A DNA stretch of 64,000 nt from Aspergillus flavus (Eukaryota; Ascomycota; Eurotiomycetes; Eurotiales; Aspergillaceae). Numbering within the stretch: position 1 is the first letter of the stretch; every line of letters begins with the position of its first letter. Location: positions 930,001 through 994,000 of the forward strand of contig NC_092408.1 in the NCBI RefSeq assembly GCF_009017415.1, given 5' to 3'. Made by a program: the position numbers and the translations under genes. This document shows positions 1-11,800 of the stretch, in pieces. The notes beneath the pieces are model-generated. The model was not told the origin of the DNA. It searched no databases and was given only the letters and a program-made list of their open reading frames with translations.

Positions 1-523
1 CACTGATCGAAAGCGTAGTCGTCACCAAATTAGAAGAGCACAGCAGAATAAGTATGGGGTAAGTTTTCTGAGCCTTATATCTTCGTTACAGCCAGTTTCT
101 AACCTCAGGTGCAGATTTGAAAAGCCAGGTATACTTGTCTCGATATTTGCAAAGAGTGTTCTGGTAGTGCGAAAGTTCATACTGCGTTATCTCAGCTTGC
201 CGAGACCGGATTCCAAAGCTGTGCATGTGTTAAACGATTCCCCCGACCCGTCCACGGGACTGTATACCTGGAATCTCTGGATCGAACATCCGTGGTATAT
301 CAAACCTACGGTTAAGCACAGATGGGGACCGAAAGCTCTCTTAGTACGGCTCTTTGGAAATGGGGCTATTCCTTCACAAACGGACGAGTACAAGGAGTCG
401 GGGTACGACTTGCGTACTATAGGTCCTGCAGCGCAGGAGAAAAGGGGACGGGATGAGATGGAGGCTATCTTTCAGAGCCTAAAGGGAACAAATTATGCTG
501 CTGGATGTCCTTTCCATGCATGA
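1..523 (+). CDS. DUF2236 / mpaB-like oxygenase, C-terminal part (cut by window edge)
   Basis: Only the C-terminus is inside the window. An open frame runs to a GT at 59, an intron of about 56 bp ends with the AG at 113-114, and the frame then continues to a stop at 521-523. The joined protein includes 'GFEKPGILVSIF', 'LRYLSLPRPD', 'HPWYIKPTVKHRWGP' and ends 'AAGCPFHA'. The run 'LALPRP...HPWYxKPTxxxRWGP...GCPF' is what I recall for fungal DUF2236 proteins, the family of the ER-bound oxygenase MpaB and bacterial rubber oxygenase. The haem-binding core lies upstream of position 1 and cannot be judged, so the oxygenase role is family inference only. The frame at 167 can be opened with GTG, but it is an internal exon and not a start. 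Confidence 0.6.
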   Translation, partial: TDRKRSRHQIRRAQQNKYGVSFLSLISSLQPVSNLRCRFEKPGILVSIFAKSVLVVRKFILRYLSLPRPDSKAVHVLNDSPDPSTGLYTWNLWIEHPWYIKPTVKHRWGPKALLVRLFGNGAIPSQTDEYKESGYDLRTIGPAAQEKRGRDEMEAIFQSLKGTNYAAGCPFHA

Positions 524-929
524 AATAGATAGTGTATAAGGCAGTTGCCTCTTACGGAATAGAAATAGTACTACATCATTCGCTGCATTTGGTGCATTAA
601 GCTAAGTTATCAGCTATTGAAAGCTCATAAAATGATTTTCAGCCATGATTAACGCGTCTAATTGGAGTGGGAGAGTAGATAAATGGTTACAAGTAACGGA
701 AAAGAGCCACAAAAGGGGATAATTAAGAGAGCAGGACCCATTCGTTGCGTACTCTCTTGACCCGCACAATGTTGTTGGTGAGGGTGTCCCAACAAAAGAC
801 TATCGTAGTATATTATTTCCCTGATAAATAGTGGCAGCCTTGGAAGCTAGCGGTTTCTCTCTAATGACTTTCTAGCATCGGTGGTCCCTTCTGGCGAGCA
901 GTTTTTCTAGCGCTAGAACTATTAACAAA
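524..929. other. intergenic region
   Basis: AT-rich spacer between convergently unrelated plus-strand genes. It should hold the 3' UTR of the DUF2236-like gene and the promoter of the thioesterase-like gene. I see no further coding frame or RNA gene. Confidence 0.5.
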
Positions 930-1794
930 ATGGCTATACTCGATAACTGGAAAATCATTATACTGTGCATTCTAGTAGCTGCATACAAAAACCTACCTTT
1001 CGTGTGGTTTGTGCGTAACAGCCCATAGAGCACTAATGCGATACACCCTAACATCCTAGCAGATTCGTTTCCTTCGAGCTCTAATCACACGACTTTTGAT
1101 AACCCCAATCACACACAAGGATCTCAGTCCAGAATGCCTATTTCTTCCAGCAATCCACCGCACACGATCCCCTCTCACAGAATGTGACTACAACATCCAC
1201 AAGTCTAACTCGACCTACTTCACCGATCTTGACGTCTCCCGCGGCAACCTGAGTCTCCTCCTATTCAGCCAACGCCTGTCATTCCGCCCTACCCCAACCA
1301 CCGCAGTCATGATCCTGAGCGGAGTGCAAATCGTCTTCCGCAGAGAGATTAAGCCCTACCAAGCGTACGAAGTCTGGTCCCGGGTCCTCAGCTGGGACGA
1401 GAAATGGATCTACATTGTGTCGCATTTCGTTAAGAGAGGCGCGTTTCCCCATCGCAGGTTTCTGCTGCAGCCGAATACACCCGGAGATCGTACCCGGCCG
1501 AAGGTTGGTAGTGATCAGTCGCCCGAGAAACAGGTGTTTGCGTCCGCTGTGTCCCGGTATGTTTTTAAGCAGGGCCGGAAGACTTTCCCGCCGGAGCAGA
1601 TGCTGGTCGAATGTGGTCTCCTGCCTTCTAAGGATATAGATAAGGGACTGGCTATGTGGAGCGCAATTGAGGAGCGGAGGAAGCGGGATCTGGAAGCTGC
1701 ACAGTTGAAGGTTGGGTGGGATGCCGTGCATAATACTTTTGATGGGGATGCTACTAAAGTGCTCGGTCGGTATACTGATCTCTTGTGGCGATGA
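930..1794 (+). CDS. thioesterase-like (hotdog, THEM6-type) protein
   Basis: Two exons, 930-1010 and 1063-1794, joined over a 52-bp intron with GTGCGT donor, CTAAC branch site and CTAGCAG acceptor, give a 270-aa protein. The first exon encodes a hydrophobic N-terminal segment (MAILDNWKIIILCILVAAYK), likely a membrane anchor. The second carries 'SPLTECDYNIHKSNSTYF' and 'DLDVSRGNL', the hallmark of the 4HBT_2 hotdog domain shared with animal THEM6 and with fungal proteins often mislabelled 'capsule polysaccharide biosynthesis protein'. The Asp/Asn in 'CDYNIHKSN' sits where these proteins place their conserved polar residues. The predicted role is an acyl-CoA thioesterase-like enzyme at an internal membrane, but the substrate is unknown. 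An ORF-only reading would miss the anchor exon. Confidence 0.72.
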
Positions 1795-2234
1795 GCAGGG
1801 TACTGGCTAGGGCTACATGACGCTCGTAGCGAGTTATTAAGCCCGTATAGGCTAGAGATAAATCGGTGAGAAATAGGAACATAGAGAGAGTTCTGGTAGC
1901 CCTTAGACAACAATTTGCCATCAGATTCAAGCCAGTGGAGATCCTGTTGGGTCGAGTGGAGATATTCTCATCAAAGTTAGGGTACCGGCGAGATCTGCCC
2001 CAACCGTTGACCCGGTTGGAAGCCGAGGCGATCGAGATTACATTATCACGGCAAACTGCATAAGAATCCTTCTGATACAACGGGCCCTTCAACCTCCGAC
2101 TTTTTCATGCATTTAACGTACCGAACCGAACCAACGATCCGCCTTGTGACTGGGTCTATTGACCAACTAGAAACTCTAAACGATCAAAATCATATTCTTA
2201 TTCATCAGCCGAGCACACGGCCTCTCTAGCTAGT
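1795..2234. other. intergenic region
   Basis: Short overlapping frames occur on both strands, but none resembles a known family or has splice context. Presumed promoter of the bZIP gene. Confidence 0.45.
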
Positions 2235-3753
2235 ATGGTGAACCGGCGCCAAACTCGCCAGGCCTCTCGCTTACAAGATGTACTCTCGGCTCGTCAGTAT
2301 ATCTCAAACGGCCAAGAAGGCTCGGTGGAGTCCGACCTCGTACCAAATGACACGGTAGTTCCTAACGCGGGACAAGAGAAGATCAGCTCACAGCCCGCAG
2401 TCCAGGACTCGGAGTTACCCACGGAAAAAGCTAACCAGGATATCCCCTCAGAGAATATCCCAAAGGTGCGTTCTCGATTGCACGTGCGGAGAAGTGCGGG
2501 AAGACCTAGACTGGATGCTAGCAATGGTGGGGCTGTTTTATCTGAGGTATGACACTGGGAGACTTCGCTTGAGGTCAATTAAGCTTATCCAGACGCAGGA
2601 TCGTCGAGATCAGATCCGACGTGCCCAACGGACCTATAGACTCAAAAAAGAAGTTGCTCTTGAAAAGGCTAAGGAGCGTGCAGCAGATCTGGAATACAGG
2701 CTAAATATGGCTGCTACCGCAATCGCTGACTATAAAGCTGTGTTTTCGTCCGAGCTAAAATCTAGCCATCCTGCGCTCGTTAGGCACCTCGATTGCATAA
2801 CTGATCTTTTGTCATCGAATTCCAACTCTCTTATACAGCCAAGGATACAAAGTAGTATCCCCTCAAGTGTTGGTTTTGACAAAGATGCTTCACAACTTAA
2901 CATTATGCACAATGACCCCACTTCTAAAGATATTCCTAAGATTGATTGTGGGTGCTTGAAGGATTATCAACGCAGGAAGCACAAGGAGCGTGTCGCAGAC
3001 TCTGCGAAGAAGAGGCCTCGACATCTGTCTTTCAGTGATGAAGTGGAAGATAGATCGAACAGCCGTTCGACGCAAATTCAGCAAATCGAACAACTGCACA
3101 GCAGAGACACTCATTATACATACTCATACCAAGAAAAATTCTTCTGCCGGAGACTTCAGCGCTACAGTCTGGAGTACGCCTTTCGCTTGTTCACCGATGC
3201 ACGATCCCACCCACTTGAGGTTTACAGAGTCTTCAGATTGGTCCCCTGCATACAAGACAGGAAGCAGATGTATCCTTACTTCCGGAAACTTGTCAGCGCC
3301 GGAGTAAGAGATGCGTTGGAGATACCGAACCTTCCGCTTTATTCAATTGGTGGTGTTGGAACGCATTATCCCAAGAAAGATTGTTTGGGAAACCCCATAT
3401 ATCCTGCGAATACGAGGACCCCTAAACGAGTCCTTGGGCTATTCCAGCCTCCAGGAGGAATGGGCGAAGTCGATCAAGAACCAGATCATCGGAAGTTTTT
3501 AGAACTTTGCGGATATGGTGGTGAATGGTTTGATTGCCGAGATGTGGAGGGATATCTAAGAGAACAAGGGGTGGATCTAGATGCATCTTCTCTCTTCCCC
3601 TCCATACATGATCAACGGATTCGTCATATATCGCAGTTAGACGGAGATATACACACGTACCAGTCGATAAATGACTATGTTTCTCAGACCCATGAAGGTA
3701 TTGCTAGAGCAGATGTGACGAGAGCCAAGGCACTGACTTTGTATAGATACTGA
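2235..3753 (+). CDS. bZIP transcription factor
   Basis: Exon 1 (2235-2546) joins exon 2 (about 2593-3753) over a roughly 46-bp intron (GTATGA donor; several in-frame AGs, so the acceptor may shift by 6 nt) to give about 490 aa. The junction region reads 'AGRPRLDASNGG' then 'RRDQIRRAQRTYRLKKE', followed by heptad-like 'LEKAKERAADLEYRL'. This is the fungal AP-1-like layout in which a GRPRLD element precedes the basic region. The C-terminal half includes 'SLEYAFRLFTDARSHPLEVYRVF' and 'PYFRKLVSAGVRDALEIPN', a block often found in Aspergillus bZIP proteins. It is expected to act in the nucleus; targets cannot be inferred. The divergent spacing gives no cluster assignment. Confidence 0.78.
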
Positions 3754-4217
3754 AATCGCGACCTTGTCTGGGTGTCTCAAAAGTCGTATGCTCGACATTG
3801 AACGGTTTCTTAGCAGTATGTGGTCATTTGTATTATTCCATTAGTTTTAGTTCTAACATACACTAGTGCTACTCCGCGGGGTTTGTATTCTCGGCCGGGC
3901 GCCCGGTTTCAGACGAACTGACGTCGAAGCTGCCTTTAAATCTGCCATCATGATACAGTGATAAGAGCTATCTACTTACCTGTGACTTAACTGTCTTGCC
4001 ATCGTGAAACGCTGTTTGATGTCTTCTACATACATATCCCTCGGTGGTATTCTAAGGCTGTGTGCAAGCTATTAACGCGATCGAACCCATGTAGGGAGCA
4101 CAATAAACGGATTCTGGCTGCAGCTTCACGGGCAATGGAGCAGGTCACCGTATCAACTTCAAAATGAATAAGTAACATCTATGCTGCCTGACAATACCGG
4201 TCCTCAGAACAAGCAGC
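3754..4217. other. intergenic region with a 12-bp GC palindrome
   Basis: Convergent spacer between the bZIP gene and the crotonase gene. It contains the perfect palindrome CCGGGCGCCCGG at 3895-3906 in otherwise AT-rich DNA. Its role is unknown. No coding frame is supported. Confidence 0.5.
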
Positions 4218-5221
4218 CTACAGCTTAGCCTTCGAAGCAACATCAACAGCTACCCACCACGGCCAACCGACAGGGGCATCACGACGCATAGTTCCCCTAA
4301 ACTGGGGATCCCTCTTCTGCACAAAACTCTTCATACCCTCTGTACTATCCCGGGACATCAACATACCAAGAAACACCTTTGATTCCAACAAATGAGCCTC
4401 CTCCGCGCTCCCCGGAGCCCTATACATCAAATCGCGCATCACCTTCGTACTCACCGTGGATGTGCTCGCAGCAATCTCACCTGCGATTCTAAGCGCCGAC
4501 GCAACAGTCTCCTCTGGAGTCGGCAATATCTCCGAGAAGAGGTTGCTCAGCAACGGGTCAGACGCGGTGTAAGTTGCGCCGGTCGTCACCAGGTGCAGTG
4601 CACGCGACATTCCCACCAGCTTCGGCAGGAAAAAGGAGCTACAGGCCTCCATTGCTAGTCCACGTCGCGAGAAAGCGAAACTGATTTTCGAACTTGCGCA
4701 GGCTACTCGGATTGCGGCGGGTAGTGTTAATGTGATGCCGAATCCTGCTGCGGGGCCGTTGATGGCCATTACGGTGGGCTTCGAACAATTGTGGATTGCT
4801 AGGGCGACTCGTCCACCTCTTGATTATATGAATGTATGTTAGCAAATGGTCTTAAGCGGAGGATCTATGATTGTTGTAAAGATACGTACCCATCTCTATG
4901 TGATTCGATCTTGGAAGGGTCCTTCCTCAGGTCATCAATCAGTGTAGAGAACCCGACTTGGAGGTCAGCGCCCGCGCAGAATGCTGGGCCTGATCCTGTT
5001 ACAACTACTGCTTTGACTCGATCGTCGGTATCGAAGTGTTGGTATGCCGCAATTATCTCCTCGATCATTTGCGCCGTTACGGCGTTGAACTGGCGTGGGC
5101 GATTTAGTTTCAGAATGACTACCTTGGTGACGGTGGGCAAGGTCTCTGGGAAATGGGAAATGGATATGGTCTTGAAAGGAAGGGTTTCATAGGATTCTGG
5201 TGGGTTGGTTCTGTTTGCCAT
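4218..5221 (-). CDS. peroxisomal enoyl-CoA hydratase/isomerase family protein
   Basis: Exon 1 runs 5221-4890 and exon 2 runs 4818-4218 (minus strand), with a 71-bp intron (GTACGT donor, AAG acceptor), giving 310 aa. The crotonase fold is clear: 'VVILKLNRPRQFNAVTAQM', the first oxyanion-hole segment 'GSGPAFCAGADL', 'HNCSKPTVMAINGPAAGFG' across and after the junction, and 'RGLAMEACSSFFLPKLVG', where the catalytic acidic residue of hydratases/isomerases usually lies. The protein ends in AKL, a PTS1-like tripeptide, so import into peroxisomes and a role in fatty-acid beta-oxidation (hydratase or delta3-delta2 isomerase) are likely. Which of the two reactions it performs is not decided by the sequence. 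Confidence 0.82.
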
Positions 5222-6703
5222 ATTGTCTGATGCTTGGTGTGTTGGGATTGTAATCCGGTATTCTGATATGTGTGAGAGAGCAGGGAACGATTCAGGTCAG
5301 CCTGTAGATTAATATAGACCATTGTATACAATATCATCACAGGGTTGTAATGCATTTCTAGGAATCTCGTGTTATCGAAAATGCCTTTTCATGGCCGAGA
5401 TAATGTAATCGGTTAAGCTGTGCAAGGCTGCTATCCTGAGCCTCGGCTTTGATGGGAGTATAGCCTCTGTGAATTGCTGATAAATATGAAATAGAGGAGT
5501 CCAAGACTATAGGGTTGAGTCCGTCTAAATGATACCTTAAGGCCTGATTTCGCTCCCACACTCTTATACATAAGCCGCAAGTTCCAGCGCCGCTTGTGGC
5601 TTGTGCAGGTGCTATGGTAGAGAGATACAAAAGTACTGTTACGCAACTGAGAATTTTTAGCAGAACGTGCTTCAACCAGGGGAAGTCTGCTTCCTTGCAG
5701 AGAGGCAGTACGAAAGTAAGCAAGTTTTGACAACTAGCTTCGCTGCCTCGTTCCATGGTTATCGGGTAAAGCAGCCTTCAAGCAATTGACTGGATTAGAC
5801 TTGTCTTGGCTCATCATATCTTGCCAATGAGGTCCACTTGTAGGATCTAGGTAAATAATTCTAGCCCCCCTGTCAACAGCAAGAAGTAAAAATGCTCATG
5901 TCTGTCTCTGAGCCTATATTTCTGTCAAATTATTCTGCCGTTCTGCTAATATTTCAACCCGAATTAGTCATTCTGAGAATGTCATGGTATAGAGTCCTCT
6001 TTCAGTCCAAGAAGTAAAGTAGTCAGATGACGAATATGCCCTGCAAAACGCAATCAAGTAAGTGATATAGGTAGGGCTCGGCAGGGGATGAGGGGTGAGT
6101 TTCCATAGTACTTGACATTAATATGTGCTACAAAGCATGCTACTTAGCTAATTCCACCGTCGCATGATGAGCCTGTTATGTCGATGAAGAACGAGCCCGC
6201 TGAGAGTTGAAAACTTGAAATCTCTGCGCGGTTGCCACACGAAGGCCAATACTTGCAGTCTGGACTACTCACTAGACTCCACTTCCTGCAGCTTGGGCTA
6301 TTAAAGTTAAATTGACACTAACGAGGCATGGATGGCATATCAGGAATCACACCATATCAGAATGTCACCCTACCACATTCCTAGGCATCACACTGAGTGG
6401 GTCAGTCGGACGGGCTGTTGCCGCTGTCGTTAAGTGGGCCGTGTGTATTTACTACTGAAACCCCTAGATTGTTAAGTTCCGGCGAACTAGCGTGCAGTCT
6501 AGTCAACAGACTTCTTGACCGTTGAGGAGGATCGCCCATCCCTCCCTCCAGAATGTTTCATGTCCACTAGACCAAAGCAGGAGAAGGGAAAGCCTGATGC
6601 CTCCTTCACGTGGCTCGTTTTTATTTTTATTTTTATCTTTGGGTTCTTACAGCTCGCCCGTCTACAGTTCACCCCGTCCCGTCTAGAGAGACCACCCCTC
6701 CCC
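5222..6703. other. intergenic region, divergent promoters
   Basis: About 1.5 kb between the divergent crotonase and permease genes. A 132-codon minus-strand frame (5358-5756) has a hydrophobic stretch but no recognisable family or splice partners, and I do not call it. The frame upstream of 6704 continues from 6515, but the permease family normally begins near the Met at 6704. Confidence 0.45.
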
Positions 6704-8295
6704 ATGCTGGACAGCAAGAAGGCAGAGGCTAGCATGGCCTATGACGACGAGCGAACGAGCCCCCATGGGTCGGTTTTTGAGGAAAAAGAGGTCTTCAAGA
6801 AGACCGATACTGGAGTCAACTTCCGCAAAGTTGGGTGGTTCAATGCGGGCGTGATCTTCATTAAGATCCTCTTTGCGACAGGGGTGTTGTCACTACCATC
6901 AGCGCTATACTCACTGGGTGCCGTGGGAGGTTCGATTAGTATCGTGGCTTGGGGATGCTTCAATACCTACTGTTTTGTTATTCTAGGCAACTTTCGCACA
7001 AAGCATCCTCACTGCCATTCGATCGCTGACATGGCTGAGGTCGTCGGGGGCACAATTGCAAAGGAGGCGACGGGGCTATTGTTCATTATTGCTTATGTCC
7101 TGGTGACAGGTAGTGGAATTATTGGCGTGTCGACCGCGCTAAATGCTCTTTCACACCACGCCGCGTGCACTGTCTGGTGGTCATTTCTTGCCACGGTTGT
7201 CATTATCGCGACCGCCTCCATTCGCAAACTTGAGCATGTGGGCTGGCTCACCTATGCTGGCTTTATTTCTATTTATGCCGCCGTACTAATCGTTGTGATC
7301 GGGGTAACCACACGAGACCGGCCAGCAGCCGCACCTCAGGAGGGCCCATATGACCTAGGCTTCGTGGCCATCAATAACCCCGGGTTTGCGGCCGGCATGG
7401 TGGCCTCCTGCACAATCTTCGTGTCGTCAGCCGGCACCAGCGCCTTTCTGCCTGTCATCTCGGAGATGCATAACCCGAAAGATTACAAGAAGCCACTATA
7501 CTTCTGTATGGCTCTTGTCACCGCTTCGTACCTCGCCTTTAGCTTGGTCGTCTATCGCTGGTGTGGGAAGTGGGTAGCGAGCCCATCTTTGGGGGTGCGT
7601 ATTTCTTTCCTTCCTGAACCCGTCATTTGTGCGGTGAATCCGGAGTTAATTACATATATCATATAGAGTGCAGGACAAACGATCAAGATGGTATCTTACG
7701 GTGTTGCCTTGGTGGGATTGATTGTGAGCGCCACACTTTACCTGCATGTAAGTCTTTCCACGATTACCTTTGCCAACTCCATATAGTTTACTGGAAGCTG
7801 ACTCAGAATGATGACTCTTAAGGTGGCGGCCAAATATGTCTTTGTACGTATACTAGGAAATTCGCGGCACTTGCAGGCCAACACAGTCGTTCATTGGGGT
7901 ACTTGGATTGCAAGCACGGTTATCCTCGGTGCCCTTGCGTTCATCCTGGCGGAGGCGATTCCGATCTTCAACTATCTCATTGCCCTTGTGGGCTCCGTGT
8001 GTTTTGCCCCACTCGCCATGAGCCTTCCGGGCTGGCTGTGGCTATACGACCACTGGCATTACAAGAACGGTACCATGAAAGAAAAGGCTGTGTTCGTCCT
8101 CCACTGCGGCCTGGTGCTGCTGGGTCTTTTCTTTTTGGTTGGAGCGACGTACGGCGTCGTAATTCAGATTGTTGATGCCTACAGCTCCGGGACTATTGGT
8201 ATGTGCTGACGATTTCCCACGTAGGGAAACTATTACTGACATTAACCTTGAAAGGATCGGCATTTAGTTGTGCAGATAACTCAAATTCGTCTTGA
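6704..8295 (+). CDS. neutral amino-acid permease (AAAP family, Mtr-like)
   Basis: Four exons (6704-7594, 7667-7747, 7823-8198, 8255-8295) join in phase to give 462 aa. After a hydrophilic N-terminus come about 11 hydrophobic segments, with 'GWFNAGVIFIKILFATGVLS' as the first helix, 'GSISIVAWGCFNTYCF', 'VFVSSAGTSAFLPVISEM'-type sequence and the C-terminal 'GTIGSAFSCADNS'. This matches the Aa_trans/AAAP family of plasma-membrane amino-acid:proton symporters typified by Neurospora Mtr. The last exon is tiny (14 codons) and would be missed by simple ORF calling. Start at 6704 was chosen because the open frame upstream (from 6515) contains an unusual FIFIFIFG stretch not expected in the family. 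Confidence 0.83.
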
Positions 8296-9645
8296 GATAA
8301 GTAATTGGTTCTACATAAATTACAGGCGCCAGGAAATCCTATTACTTGCTCGCCAAATTCATAGAGTACTACATAGCTGTTTGTTTCCGGCGTGTCTGGC
8401 GAAGAGCATTGTGGCTGCGTTCAACATTTTCTTGGGCTCTGCTGCGTTAGTTCTATTTTTCCTTCATCACTCTCATATTAGTTTTTATTCCTGCCACTAT
8501 ATAGTAAACAATAGTGCGAGGCAAGGTTGTAATGATATAATGTGTACTCGAGCATCAGAACAATAGCCTGTTTATGCCCTAAGCCCTAGGGAACGCTTTA
8601 CCGGAGCCTGTCCGACCACTTCCTCAGCTTGACTGAGCTTTCTATTGTTGGTCTACAATAGTACGACAAGGGCATTATATGCCCCACTGATTCCGAGACA
8701 CAAACGGCTCATAGGTATGGATGGGCTGCCGTGATGGACGTTATTTGTTAATTTATCTCACCGTCGAATCCTTCACGACTCCACCGGCCCGTTACAGAAT
8801 GTGGCCACACACGTTTGTACCTCAAACCGCACCAAAATGGTATGCTCAACGAGGGCTGAGCATGTAAATTGATCCTACTGCGGAAAATTAAGTAATGGAA
8901 AACATTTCCGTTGAAGAGACTTTGCAGACAGTTTGACGATCTACGTTAAGCGTTACATCGCCTGTGGGTAACAGATCAAACTGAGCCTAGAGTCTTAGAC
9001 GCCAGAGAATTGTATTGCGTAACGTAGTATGAATTCTTAAATAACTCTAGATAACGTCCAAGTTTAGGCTAAACAAGAGGCCGCCCTTGTGGATTCAGGT
9101 CGATCAAACGGTTACCCCCTTCTGGTTCCACCACGCATGCCCTCATTTGGCAATGTATTACTCAACCGAGAATCCTTCATGTCTAAGGGCCGCTATAATG
9201 ACGTCTAAATATCCGATTAATGCTTTATAGTATGGTGTCGGGAGCGGGCCGATGGGGCGAGTTGATGCGACCCAAGGGGAATAGGTAAAACACGATGGAT
9301 CTAGCGTGTTGAGCCACCAGCCGGTTCTCCTAATCCTTTATCTGAGTAGTGTGTACGGGGGTGCAAATTATCTCAAGGCAAAGATATCATAGGGACCCTT
9401 TGGCTGGTGCTAGGGGAGTTTGATGCATGAGATGCGATGGACACACTGATATCTACTTTCGTACTTCTGCTCGCACCCTTTCATCCTATCAATATCTTCT
9501 GGTCGTCGTGGACGATTGCTTCTCAGTTGATAGCCTAATCTGTGCCAGAAACTATGGCCACAGACAATCGCTTTTACCGATTGACTTGACACGCCTCTGT
9601 ATACTCGTCGCCGTCTAGAGCTACTGACAGCCTTGCGAAGCTGAT
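8296..9645. other. intergenic region
   Basis: About 1.35 kb with only short frames on both strands. I see no repeat, RNA gene or gene remnant I could defend. Confidence 0.45.
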
Positions 9646-11100
9646 ATGGCTATAGAACCAGTGATCCCTCCGCCTCCAGGGCTCACCTCCAATTTCGAAC
9701 ATCCGAGAGATGTTCTCCACACAGTCAATTTGGTAACGCAAATCTTGTGTATCGTCGTTGTGACAGTTGCTGTGACATTGCGTATAGTCATCAAGATACG
9801 CCTTCGAAAGAAGCTAGATTTGGAAGACTGTTAGTGAAGTGCTTGCCCTGTGCCATATTATCAATCATACTGGGATTAACGACTGTTATTTTATAGACAC
9901 CACTGTTATAGGATGGGTATACCCCCCTTTGTACCTAACCTTGACTACCATGAGTACATCCTGACGCCTAACAACAGGTACTCTTCGTTGGGTTCTGCGT
10001 GAACATGCTCGTGCGTACGTTTGCTCCCTTCCCAATGTAACTTGGGAAACGACACCTAACAGAAGTAGTGAACGCTTACGGGGGTGGATATCATGGATGG
10101 GATGTCCCAAAGCATGACTTCGTGGATTTCCAGAAGGTAAATAGCCTCGCGAAGGAACCCGTCTCCAAATGCCACCCTTATAATTGAAATAGTAACAGTC
10201 ACTAACAAGCATACGAGCGAAGGCATCCTACGCAATCACCCTTATTTACGTCCCCACGGTTTTTGTCGTCAAGCTCGCCCTACTCTCAGTCATGCTACGG
10301 ATTTTCGCCCCCGACCGTCGCAAGGTCCTCGTTATTCACATCAGCTTGATTGTGCTCTTGCTCTACTACATTCCAGCCTTGTTTATCAAGGTGTTCTTCT
10401 GCAAACCCATTTCGGCATATTGGTACGGAACGGGCGACGGTGGGACCTGTATAGACCAGCAGAAGGTCATTATCGCCGACTCAGCCATCAGTATCGTCAG
10501 CGACCTGTGGATCCTCATCCTACCGGTTCCGATGCTGTGGTCACTGCACATGTCGCGAATGAAAAAGCTCCGGGTCATCGGTATCTTAGGCGCGGGTGGG
10601 ATAGCCACTGCATTTAGTATTTGGCGATTAGTGATCATGGTCGAGGAGGCCCCGACAACAGACATAACATGGTTTTGGATTCATGCCGTGTTGACAGCGT
10701 AAGGCCCCTACATCTCGTTTCTACAAGCAAGGACTCAAACTGACCATCTTACAGAAACGCCGAAGCAGGTATCGGGCTCATATGCGCGTGTCTGCCCGCA
10801 TTGAGCGCATACTTCGTCTCTGTCAAGAACAAGAGCAGCAACGCCAATAGTGGCAGTTATTTGCATAGCCATGAGCTTGACAATTGGAAGAAGATTTCTA
10901 ACTCCAGGAAAAACCGCACTGATACGAACTCCTTCCAGACACAGCAGAATGACCAGGCGCACCTCATCTCCACTGCTGAATGTGCTGAGGCGCCTGAGGG
11001 ATCGTTATCGAGTCTGCCCTCTCAACAGAATAATTATTCTGATCGGCACGTTATACATAAGGATGTTGCCGTTTCTCAGAGTTATGAATTTGTGAGATAG
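9646..11100 (+). CDS. fungal-rhodopsin-domain integral membrane protein
   Basis: Six exons (9646-9829, 9897-9916, 9978-10014, 10069-10136, 10199-10698, 10755-11100) keep phase and give 384 aa; two internal exons are only 20 and 37 bp. The protein has about seven hydrophobic helices, with 'VAVTLRIVIKIRLRKKLDLED' at the first loop, 'LNAYGGGYHGWDVP', 'LLSVMLRIFAPDRR', 'CKPISAYW' and 'LWILILPVPMLWSL'. This is the pattern of the fungal 'rhodopsin domain' family (PF20684 type), Pth11-like membrane proteins without a CFEM domain. Ligand and pathway are unknown. The hydrophilic tail of about 90 residues is presumably cytosolic. Acceptor choice of exon 5 (after 10198) was fixed by phase. Confidence 0.77.
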
Positions 11101-11800
11101 CGACCGTTTTAGGGTTGCTATGCTTTTATTATGTATCGAAGAATACGGAATTACCATACTTAGACTAATGGATTGAAGATAATGGCGTTTAATGGGAACT
11201 CGGTGCGAACCATGAAGATTTCTGCGGACTATGTAATTATTGATATGCATATTTTTGAAAAATACTGAGTCTGTCTCTTTCCAGTCGGCATAACTATCAT
11301 GTTGAGATGTTAGAGAGCTTCAGCGCCAATAATATCACAATCGCGACGTTCGCTGACCACGGCATTTACAAGAAAGTGGCATTAGGTGCGAACCTCAATT
11401 CAAGGTGACTTTTGACTGAACACCAAATTTCAATAGCTCATGTGTCTGGCCGCGTTCACTCGAGAAGGAGTGCCAAGTAATTGCTCTTCTAGGCGGCAAA
11501 TACACATTCGTATGAACTAGATGGTGAACCGACCTCAAGATCTACAATCAATGTGCCTGCTAGCTCGTTACATCCGGGTCGTCTTGTTCAGGACCAGCCT
11601 AATTTTAAGAACTAAAACATTGAGGGTTATTTTGGGGATTAGTGTGAGTTTACAATCTAATAGGTCTTGAAAGACTGCTTCCCCACTTTCTTATGGCTAG
11701 TTCTCACTGTCTCTCACGATACATGGACTTCCGCATATACAAGAACACCCGGGGCGTGAGAGACTAAAGGCACGACAACATACAAAGCCCCGCTTATCTT
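11101..11800. other. intergenic region
   Basis: Convergent AT-rich spacer of about 0.7 kb between the rhodopsin-domain gene and the 2EXR gene. Nothing further is recognised. Confidence 0.45.

Noticed and set aside
1279..1731. 150-codon minus-strand frame
   Set aside because: Lies wholly antisense to the thioesterase-like exon, which has convincing family motifs.
3895..3906. CCGGGCGCCCGG palindrome as a regulatory operator
   Set aside because: Lies between convergent genes where no promoter is expected; reported only as part of the spacer.
5358..5756. 132-codon minus-strand frame with a hydrophobic stretch
   Set aside because: No family similarity, no splice context and poor codon pattern; left as intergenic.
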